Positions 55,886 to 64,000 of a stretch of 64,000 nt of DNA are shown in pieces. The DNA comes from Tridacna crocea (Eukaryota > Mollusca > Bivalvia > Cardiida > Cardiidae), in contig OX031070.1 in assembly GCA_943736015.1 (NCBI GenBank), forward strand, positions 21,349,673-21,413,672. Reading direction: 5' to 3'. Every line of letters starts with the position of its first letter. Within the stretch, counting starts at the first letter, position 1. The translations under genes and the position numbers were made by a program. The notes beneath the pieces are model-generated. The model saw only the letters and a list, made by a program, of their open reading frames with translations, did not search any database and was not told the origin of the DNA.

Positions 55886-56570
55886 GACTAAATGAATTGG
55901 ACCAAAACGCAGGAAGGCATGTGAATCCGCACGGCTTAGACAGTCTCAGTGGAGCACACGGCATAAAAGTACTTTGAATAAAACTTGTTTATGCTTCGTT
56001 TTCTGTCAAAGTCGTATCTTAAATAGAACAGAAACTTTATTAGTGATTCAAGACTTGAACACCCAATGTCTCCGCACCGCCTCTTGCCTAGGCTAGCGGC
56101 CTATACAACTCAATATGATAAAAATCTGTGTGTACAAGTATCTATACTGCCAGAATATGTTTTATATGATAGCTTGGAAGTTATGGCCTGAACATTAATT
56201 CAAAATGAAAAGTTGGTTGTTTCAGAAATCAAGGGCAGATAATTTTAGAACGCAAACAGCGATCCAAATTTTGAGAGTCACATGCACAACTAGTGATCAT
56301 GGAGATTCATTGTGGTAAGTTTCAAATACATCTAATTCCGATGGAAACTGTAGGAGGAGTTGTGCACACAAGAGATCGCTAACGGACAGACAGACAACCG
56401 GGTGTACAGTGTATACGACCCTTCGGGTGTATAAAAAGGATGCCAGCTACGCCTGTGCATTTGGTCTGTGACACCCTGTATAAAATGATTATTGCCGTGT
56501 GCTCCACTGAGACTGTCTAGAACTCCGTGCCGGTTCACATGCCATTCCGCATTTTGGCCCAACCCATTTA
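55886..56570. repeat. Inverted repeat, arms of about 80 bp
   Basis: 55886-55970 (AAGGCATGTGAATCCGCACG, then AGACAGTCTCAGTGGAGCAC) reads as the complement of about 56490-56572, with about 10-20% mismatch. Neither arm matches a gene I recognise. Confidence 0.75.
56215..56440 (+). mobile_element. Helitron-associated element, 3' half
   Basis: CAGATAATTTTAGAACGC, GGAAACTGTAGGAGGAGTTG, GACAGACAGACAACCGG and a 3' hairpin TATACGACCCTTCGGGTGTATA. It lies between the arms of the inverted repeat. Confidence 0.7.
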
Positions 56571-56845
56571 CATAATATACCTAAGAGTGTGATTCTTCAG
56601 TGCGGACACGACCGCGTCGTGTCCTGAATGAAGAAATCGGAAATGGCGCGCACGTAAGTCATGCCTCCAAGATGATATTTCATCAGTAAACGGTACACAA
56701 AATACAAAAACTTTACGCTAAACTCCTGTAATGAAAAAGTAGCTCCTAAGCAAATTTTGTTAATGGCTCTCAACATCAGTGCAGCTAGATGCATGTAATC
56801 AATTTGATCTATTTTTATTTCAAAAAAGATTTAACCTGATCCTTA

Positions 56846-57799
56846 CGAGGGGTGATCAGAAAGAACGTGGACCAGTGCCGGTATCAGAATATTGTTATAA
56901 AAAGCAACATGGAGTGTTCACTATTTTTGAAAGTAACCTCCTGTGAGTTCTATGCACTTATTCATTCTTGATTTCCATGAACGAAGCACATGCAGGAGCT
57001 CATCATGTAGCGTTACCATCAAGGACCCGGATTTAGCGAGGGGTAGCTCCTCTCTGCTCTCTAGTACATGCCACGTGAGAATCTTTCAAAACAGGCCCTA
57101 GTCTAAGGACACATGGAGTAAGAAATGAATTATACGGAGCATTGCTAAGTTTTTCCATTTTTAGTTTTTCCAAAGTTTCCAGTACAAGTGTGGCTCTGAG
57201 AGCTAGAGCGTTATTTTGGTGGAAAGTGACGTCACCCTGCAGGACTTCTGGCAAAGTTTTTCGTACCGTGTATGTGAAATTCATCTGAAATGTGTGAGCA
57301 TAAAACTCACTATTGACTGTAATATGTATAGATACAACTATTTTCCTGACAGCATCTTGGCAATCTTGCTCTACAGCCGTCATGGTTTTGTCTATGAGTG
57401 ATGTTGATGGACATCTAGATTCAGGGTCATCTTTTACAGTATTGCACTCTTGTCTAAACCAGTCTGATCAATATACAACTATCAGATTTCTTGAGCACAG
57501 AGTCCCCTTTAACTGGTTCTAAATCCCTTTTGATATCCAATAAATACTTTTTGAGTTTAATGTAAAACTTTATGATTACTCCCAGCTCAAACTAAACGTC
57601 GTCCGATATTTTAAACCGCTTATGCGGTATATGACCTCATTAAGATGACATTATAATTTACCTACCTGAATATGACAACATCTGAAAGCTTGAGCCAGTT
57701 ACCAGATAATTGGTGCTCATCTATACAAAATTTTGTAATTCTATGTGTAGTAGTTTTCAAAATAACAAGGTAGTCCACGATCTTTTTGATCACCCCACG
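56846..57799 (-). mobile_element. mariner transposon, dead
   Basis: The inverted ends (CGAGGGGTGATCAGAAAG at the left; the complement of CGTGGGGTGATCAAAAAG at the right) are flanked by TA. On the minus strand, 57033-57383 reads GDVTFHQNNALALRA and LSNAPYNSFLTPCVLRLGP, corresponding to the mariner FHxDNAxxH and PPYSPDLAP motifs. The second catalytic Asp of HxDN is Asn here. Several stops follow, and the 5' half of the transposase is not recognisable. About 954 bp. Confidence 0.82.
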
Positions 57800-58174
57800 T
57801 ACAACATCACTTAAATCGACTGTGAAATCTAAAATGAAAGATTGTTTTTCTTCAAAATTTAGATTTCTTCCAACTTTCTTAGAGTCTGTCAAATTTCACT
57901 TACACACTGCATTTCACCTTCTGATTTTCATATCCAATGACAAATTCTCCATCCATTTAGCTGCCTTATGAATCAAAATACAGCAACAGTAATTCCATAC
58001 AATTCTTCTTTCTGCAAAAGACTAAAAAAAAAAACTTGTACAAACAGTGTTTGTAAAGATAAGCAAGAAATAGAGTTATCACTAAACATGATTATATTCC
58101 CCCACCAGCTCCTTGTCATAAAAACAGGTCTTTGTCGCAGAATGCAGAATGGTTTAGTATGGAAGTAAGATTTT

Positions 58175-58440
58175 AAAAAATTCAAGGGGAGATAATTCTG
58201 TAAAAAAAAAAAAAAACCCCGGCTGGGTCATGAAACTGTGCATGCACAACTTTATATATATAGAAACACTGTGTGAAAATTTGAGTTCAGTACTTGAAAA
58301 ACTGTTGGAGTATTGCTCCATACAAATTTGTGTCTATGGACAGATGGATGGATGGACAGACAGATGAACGGACGGACAGAAAGGCATGGCAATTCCAGTA
58401 TACCCCCTCCACTACATTGTAGGGTGTATAAACATCTTTG
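58175..58440 (+). mobile_element. Helitron-associated element, 3' part
   Basis: CAAGGGGAGATAATTCTG, GACAGATGGATGGATGGAC microsatellite, and AATTCCAGTATACCCCCTCC with a terminal GTAGGGTGTATAA. Confidence 0.7.
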
Positions 58441-58595
58441 AAACAGAAAGATGGTGTTAGAAAAGCTAAAATACAAATACTGAAGCTTTTTTGGGGGCTC
58501 AATATGGAGTAAAAAAAAATGAGAAGTAACCTCCCAAGCAATCGCCTCTTTTCTCCTTGCTGTTTTTCATTCTGTTGAAAAGTGGGATTGGGTTA

Positions 58596-58660
58596 ACTTA
58601 ACCCATTACCACACAATGCCTACTTTTGACGACCCTGAGAAAGAAGCTTTTTCACTTGTG
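58596..58660 (+). mobile_element. TTAA-hairpin MITE, left end only
   Basis: TTAACCCATTACCACACAAT to GAGAAAGAAGC, then AT-rich sequence with no hairpin. Confidence 0.8.
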
Positions 58661-59660
58661 ATATATATTTCATTGTTAAAAAAAAAAAATGTTTCATTTT
58701 ACATTTTTGATGTACATTTCATTGAAAAAATATAGATTGGTTTTACATTCCTAAATTGCTGTACAAAATATTATGTTTACATTATATTATGTACTGTTTT
58801 TTTTTTTTATTTGAATGCTTGAATTTTTGTCTGGTCCTATATCCTTACATCCATATTGTTTATGTTTTTTATGTTTTGATATACTGTATATATTTGATGG
58901 TATTGAAATATATATTTGATGGTACATGTATTGAAATTTTCTCAGTGTCACTTATTATTTGTGTTTTATTGTTTTTGAAATAACTATACTTTGTTTTGAA
59001 CATAGTAAGCAAGGAAAATGAAATATGTTGAATTGCTATCAGCAAAATTGATATAATGACTGATAAAGCTGTCAGAGCAATAAAACTTGCGTTGGACAAA
59101 AAATTATACCTGTTAGTGAAAACAAAATCTCAGACAACAAACTTTTCTATTAAAGGTGGCCCTTCAGAAAATTTTACAAAAATACAAAAAAATTATCCTT
59201 ATACTCCCAAAGCCTTATAATTTTCATTTATAAAACCCTAGTAGTCAAAAACCATCCGACAACAAGAGAAATTAGAGATTTATTACAGCCAAGGTCGACA
59301 CTGAAGGGAAACACCGTCTATTTTTACATCAGCTACTTGCTCATTTACATACTTGAAATGTATAGATGGAGCTTCAAACGTAGTGTTCATAGGCCTAGAC
59401 ATTTGGAAAATAATTACACGTTTCTTATGTTATGGAATTTAAGAGTGATTAGTCATGTGCTACTCACTTAACCTTCCCACAATGCTTTTTTGATTTTCGG
59501 CGGGAAATCTAAAAATAGCCTTTTAAGGGAATAGCGTCAAAAAAAATTTTATTTTTTTCATTTTATCATTTTTGATTATTGATGAATTGTATTGTTTTTT
59601 CATATAAATTTCAGTGATACATATATTTTTAAATTTGATGTGATGTGAAAATTCTAAATA
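58661..59660. other. No gene supported
   Basis: AT-rich sequence with T runs and no recognisable repeat family or coding signal. Confidence 0.5.
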
Positions 59661-59667
59661 CCCACCT

Positions 59668-59896
59668 TTAACCCTTTACCAAACAACAAAATTTTACTCT
59701 GGTCCAAATTGAAAGTGCTTGCAGACGTCAAAATAAAGGAAACTCAAAAACTGAAATTTGTTTCCAGCAGGGAAGAAAACATTGTGGGAAAAGGAGAATA
59801 TGCTGGTTACCAGCATTTTCTCCTTTTCCCACAATGTTTTCAAAAGGCCTCTATCTCAGGGTCGTAAAAACCAGGGACTGTTTGGTAAAGAGTTAA
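59668..59896 (-). mobile_element. TTAA-hairpin MITE, subfamily A-like
   Basis: 229 bp with both TTAA ends; right-end phrase ACCAGGGACTGTTTGG. Confidence 0.9.
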
Positions 59897-60158
59897 AAGG
59901 CATATTTTACACCATATTTATCCTAATCAAAAACAGTCATGTTCAGCAGATTAATGACCAATTTAGTTATTGTCAATTACGTAATGAAAGATGTTTTATC
60001 ACCTATTTAATAGAGAATCAACAACTTCTAATTCCTTTTGATGACCTAGGTGCTTGTCATGAAATTAGTTATCACTTTATGAGAAATAATTGGACCAATA
60101 TATAATTACAATTTTACACTAAGATAAGCAACTGGTACAGATGATTGATAAAAATGCT

Positions 60159-60386
60159 TTAACTCTTTACCAAACGACAAAATTCAGGCCAAGACCAAAT
60201 TCAAAGCATTTGCAGACAACATATTGAATGTAGCCAAAAAGACAATTTCAGTATGTGATGGGGTAGAAAACATTGTGGGAAAAGGAGAAAATGCTGGTTA
60301 CCAGCATTTTCTCCTTTTCCTATAATGTTTTCAAAGGACTTCTTCCCAGGGTCGTTAAAACTCGGGATTGTGTGGTAAAGAGTTAA
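60159..60386 (-). mobile_element. TTAA-hairpin MITE, subfamily A-like
   Basis: 228 bp with both TTAA ends. Confidence 0.9.
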
Positions 60387-60399
60387 TCAAAGCAACATT

Positions 60400-61380
60400 A
60401 AATTAACATCATGTTAGCTGAGAAAACCTTTGAAAATATTTTGGTTTTGCTTCAAGAACAGTATGCTCTGTGAAAACAGGCGAAATAAATCTTGCTGGTG
60501 TTGCATAATTTTGAGAGAGAAAGAGAGAGATAACCAGCTGTTGAAGTCCAAGTTGTTTGAAACTCCAAAAAATGTCCATGTTATAGTAGCAAACAACAGT
60601 TTTTTGTCTGGAAAAAATTTGAAAGTACATGTACTTGCACAAGACAAATCAAATGATAAGAAAAACATAACATGAAGATTCGTTCTCCAAAAGGTAGAAA
60701 AAAGAGGAAATGCTTGTGTGGTAAAAGGTTTCAATATACAGTATTCAGTAATCTGAGTCAATTAAACTCTAATCGGATCAAACTACTCACAACTGCTGGA
60801 TATGAACTTTATGTAAGACAATGGAAACCATACTAGTGGAAGAGAGTAGGAAAATGTGCAAGAGAGTGCGAATGAGAAAAAGAGATTTTTGTATGATAAA
60901 TCAAAATATTGGGCATACAAAAGTATAAGAATACATATTAAGTGAACACAGTTATTTTTTAAGTATATATTTTGGTTTCAAAGCAAATTCGATCAAAGGT
61001 GCTGTATGTTTAAAAAATCAAACAGGTATAAACTACCTGTGGCAGGTATGATAGGTGTGAAATACATCCTATCAGTGTAAGATTGGCAGTGTAAACGGTA
61101 ACTGGTAAACAATGGAAAAACTACCAAGTAACTCTTGGAATATGGTAACTATGTACATACTAAAGACAACAAACACTCAAATTCCAAATTTGTGTTTTTG
61201 TACACCTTGAATAACATTATACATGAAATTTGACACTGGAGACAATTTCTCCTGAATTTTATTCGAGGACAAGTTCTCCACAGAAATCGCCCCCAAGCAT
61301 TTTGTGGACAAATTCTCCAGGGGACGATTTCTGCAGCATTCCCTCTTACACGCTTTTTCCCCTACCTCAAACTGAAATCA
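60400..61380. other. No gene supported
   Basis: Unique AT-rich sequence with a small MITE-hairpin remnant near 60695-60730. From 61235 to 61345 there are several TTCTCC phrases (see the 62330 cluster). Confidence 0.4.
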
Positions 61381-61383
61381 TAT

Positions 61384-61620
61384 TCAGAGAGTGAAATGGC
61401 AAATAGGGCCAAAAACACTACAGCAAGCACATTCAAAAGAGGATGCAATTACAACACCACGCTTGAATAGAGACCAAGGTTGATATCTAACGGACACGAG
61501 ATTTTCCCCCCATGTCTCATCGTGATCTATAGAATCGGGCGGCATAATAATAAGAGTGTGTGCCTCAGCAGCCCGAGTGGTGCATTGTGGACAAATGATG
61601 TCACTGACTTTTCCAATCAT
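61384..61620 (-). CDS. Small ORF with Cys pairs, unrecognised
   Basis: ATG 61618-61620 opens 78 codons: MIGKVSDIICPQCTTRAAE, later WGENLVSVRYQPW and ECACC..H near the end. CxxC pairs and balanced codons suggest a real or formerly real coding segment, perhaps a zinc-binding fragment of a transposon protein. There is no splice evidence and no neighbour to link it to. Confidence 0.25.
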   Translation of the reverse strand: MIGKVSDIICPQCTTRAAEAHTLIIMPPDSIDHDETWGENLVSVRYQPWSLFKRGVVIASSFECACCSVFGPICHFTL

Positions 61621-61632
61621 TACCCTAGGTTC

Positions 61633-61810
61633 TTAACTCTTTTGGCGCCAAAAGTATACAGGGGACTTCATCGACCACTCACTAAAATTCTCAATTTTTT
61701 TTTTTTTTGAAAGGTTTGGCTGGGAACCTTGATGGTGTAAATCCAAGCTCAGATTGCATTTTTTGCATATTGATCTGGATCTTTACCATCCGTTTTGATT
61801 CTAGCGTTAA
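61633..61810. mobile_element. TTAA element with AGATTGCA palindrome
   Basis: TTAACTCTTTTGGCGCC start, AAGCTCAGATTGC / GCATATTGATCTGGATC at about 61748-61785, TTAA at the right. Same family as 25379. Confidence 0.55.
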
Positions 61811-62327
61811 ATGAATTAAGGGTTCAATATTGCAGTTACGGTACAGTAATTTTATTATTATGAAAATCACACCTTTCTAGCTCTCTTTGTTCAGGAAATT
61901 TGCCTTTTCATCAGTTGTGAAAATTTGATCAATTAGACTGTGTTCATTTTATCAACTCCTTCCATTTAGCGGATATCTAATCCAATCAAATACTGATTCA
62001 TAGACCGTTCTTACACAAGACAACATCAAACATGAACTCAAAAGTTGAATGCAAGTGAAGGCTACCCAAAGAATTGAAGAGAGCAAAAATTAATCTTACT
62101 AATGATTTTTTAGTTGAATACAATTTATTGATTGTTCATAAATGTTTTCCTTACGAATTTTACATCGAATACAACATACACTGCATGAGAAAACACACGG
62201 GTATCTTAACTTTATTGTCTTTTCAACACATGTACAAGCAAAAAAAAAAAAAATTATCAAATCTGCATCACAATAACGGCATAGAAATAAAAGTTGACAT
62301 TATATTTTTTTATGGGGGGAAGATTTC

Positions 62328-62620
62328 TCCAGAGAACTCGTACCCACGGTACTTCTCTGGAGAACTCGTACCCTTGAGATTGGGGTATGCCGGTGTTACC
62401 AGTTTTCGTCGCTGTAAGAACAAGACCGCGGTGCACGGAAAATAGCTTACATATTCTAATTAATGGATCAATCTATTTAATCTTAATGTAATGCTGATTA
62501 ATTGTGCAAAAAGAAACAAACATTTATGTGTTTTACCCGACTCAACAAAATCAATTATATGGAGGTTAGTTCTCCAGGTCACGAGTTCTCCAGGGTACGA
62601 GTTCTCCCGATACCTATAAT
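62328..62620. repeat. Cluster of GAGAACTCGTACCC motifs, direct and inverted
   Basis: GAGAACTCGTACCC occurs twice at 62334-62374. GGTACGAGTTCTCC and variants occur at 62562-62610. The two groups are inverted relative to each other, as at the ends of an element of about 290 bp. Confidence 0.6.
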
Positions 62621-62870
62621 AGCAGCACTTTTAGCCTGTCACTTCTGATGCGTGGGAGGGGGGTAAAATAGAGGGGATTATTAATATTCTATTCATTTGT
62701 CTTTCTTTTTTCTATTGGTTCACCTGCAGTTGCTTTGCTTTTTTTAGGCATTTTATCAAAGTAGCACGAACTTGCAGCGCTGCTCGCCTATAGTCTTTGC
62801 CTGTATCCATATTAAAGAATTACATCTATGCCATACTGGTAAAATTTGATTGAGATGTGAATATCAGATT

Positions 62871-62896
62871 TTTTTTTTTGGGGGGGGGGGGGGGGC
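62871..62896. repeat. T/G homopolymer tract
   Basis: A T run followed by about 16 G. Confidence 0.85.
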
Positions 62897-63777
62897 GGGA
62901 TTTACACGAATTTGTTCTCTTGACAACCAGTTACAAATTTACGACCTACCGTAATCCCGCGTTCTTGAAAATTACCCTTCGAAATTGAAGAGTATCACAA
63001 AGGCACTTGATTGTTAAAAATATCGATAAATTGGCCGTTGTCTGCGCATGTCATATTCTTCGAAGATTCGATTGTCTTGTATGACACATTACTATAGCCC
63101 CGAAAGGGGCTGACTGTAATATTACGCTCTATAAAGTAGCAATGTAGAAAAAAGCTTTCATCAATACGTTTGAGGAAAAATGAGACCTGGTTTAGCTCCA
63201 GTTTTCTCTAAACTGCTGATCATAGCTGAGTGCCTGTACACACGTGGTAGCGTTTTAAATATTGAGTAAACGTTTATTTTAGTTTGAAATTCAAAGTAAC
63301 GGTTGTCACGTAGGAAAGTGGTTCGGCTCTATACCCAGGATGCCCAAATTAGATAGATGAGTATTTATAGAATGCCATCTAGCGGGAGATAATGATACAT
63401 AGGCAAATCCAAGTCACAGTTATGGTAAAGTTTAAATGTCCAAATTTTTTATCAATTGCACAAAGTTTCTTGTCGAAAACCAATATATTCTTGATGAATA
63501 CCAAAAAAGGTAGTAAGTCTGCAAGTGGAAAATAGTGGCGGTTACATTCAGCAAGAGTTCGTCGAACTTAATCATCGGTTCGTCTGAGGTTTGCCGAATG
63601 CACCAAGAGGCCACAAGTCAATCTCCGAGCACAGTTGTCGCACGTGGGTTTCTCTCACCATACCTGAATGAGAATAATCCGTGGTACAAGAGAGTGCATG
63701 GCCACACGTCGGCCGATAAAAGAATCACATGAGTTTTGCCGAATGACATTAGACCTTGCAAAAAATAATAATGTTAC

Positions 63778-63939
63778 CTTTCCAGAAGTTTTTACAAACT
63801 TTTCATCAGCGGCGAAATCAAAATAGACTTGAACATTTGATAAACCGTCTATGAAAATGTTAGCAAAATACTTTTCCCACCACAGTTTATCAATAATTTT
63901 ATACACCGATTTATAGTTTATCAAGTATATCTTCTTTTC
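63778..63939 (-). CDS. Internal exon of an unrecognised gene
   Basis: Acceptor ATATATGTAG|GAAAAG and donor GGAAAG|GTAACA enclose 162 nt, phase 0 at both sides, giving 54 residues. It begins EKKIYLINYKSVYKIIDKLW and includes FIDGLSNVQVYFDF and EKFVKTSGK. Codon use and composition look like a conserved globular domain. I cannot name the family. Neighbouring exons would lie beyond the right edge (5') and below 63778 (3'); I did not find a convincing next exon. Confidence 0.5.
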
Positions 63940-64000
63940 CTACATATATAGACTCCTTTTTCAAAGTTGGATTGGATTATATACAAACGAATATAAAATT

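Noticed and set aside
2997-60386. CRISPR array
   Set aside because: Repeats are irregularly spaced, long, in both orientations, and each has its own TTAA duplication; the genome is eukaryotic.
62074-62445. 123-codon frame on the plus strand
   Set aside because: AT-rich with a Lys run from a poly-A tract; it crosses the motif cluster and resembles no family.
63085-63115. Histone-type 3' stem-loop at AGCCCCGAAAGGGGCT
   Set aside because: Stem and loop do not match the histone consensus and no histone gene is near.

Overview
The window looks like AT-rich animal nuclear DNA, most likely from a heterodont bivalve. Three things suggest this. The genes are intron-split with GT-AG junctions. There are Helitron-associated elements with a core of about 155 bp, an ACGG-type microsatellite and a 3' hairpin, an architecture I know from bivalves. 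There are also tRNA-derived SINEs with a Nin-like core and very dense small palindromic transposons. Species assignment is inference.

Layout. 1-11.3 kb is a gene-poor AT-rich domain holding an old duplication (about 0.84-2.4 kb against 3.8-6.0 kb). A composite element (6083-10953) is inserted in it. It has 664-bp direct repeats that match at every base I compared, and they flank a Mutator-like (MULE) transposon carrying a transposase and, in convergent orientation, a His-Me finger endonuclease. 11-21 kb holds MITEs, SINEs, a LINE reverse-transcriptase fossil and one MITE-free stretch (16.5-18.4 kb). 21.7-24.2 kb is the 5' part of a minus-strand gene for a secreted Ser/Thr-rich protein ending in an antistasin-like Cys motif. 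24.5-39.3 kb is mostly transposons: a triple nest at 27.3-28.0 kb, a Helitron-associated element at 29.5-31.0 kb and a degraded Kolobok-like element with a THAP exon at 31.2-34.6 kb. 39.4-54.6 kb is a complete TWNK gene (mitochondrial DNA helicase Twinkle) on the minus strand. I resolve it into 14 exons with consistent phases and 872 codons; its introns are full of MITEs. 54.7-64 kb holds more transposon debris, a mariner fossil and, at the right edge, one good minus-strand exon of an unrecognised gene.

The dominant feature is a swarm of about 229-bp elements flanked by TTAA, with CCCTTTACC-type ends (piggyBac-like) and a near-perfect central hairpin of about 60 bp. More than 25 copies are bounded at both ends and many more are degraded. 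At least three subfamilies keep the architecture while the hairpin sequence changes on both arms. Copies lie in both orientations, sit within tens of bases of TWNK splice sites, and are nested in, or host, other elements.

The host genes do not form an operon or shared pathway. TWNK acts in mitochondrial DNA replication, the antistasin-like protein is secreted, and the rest are transposon genes.
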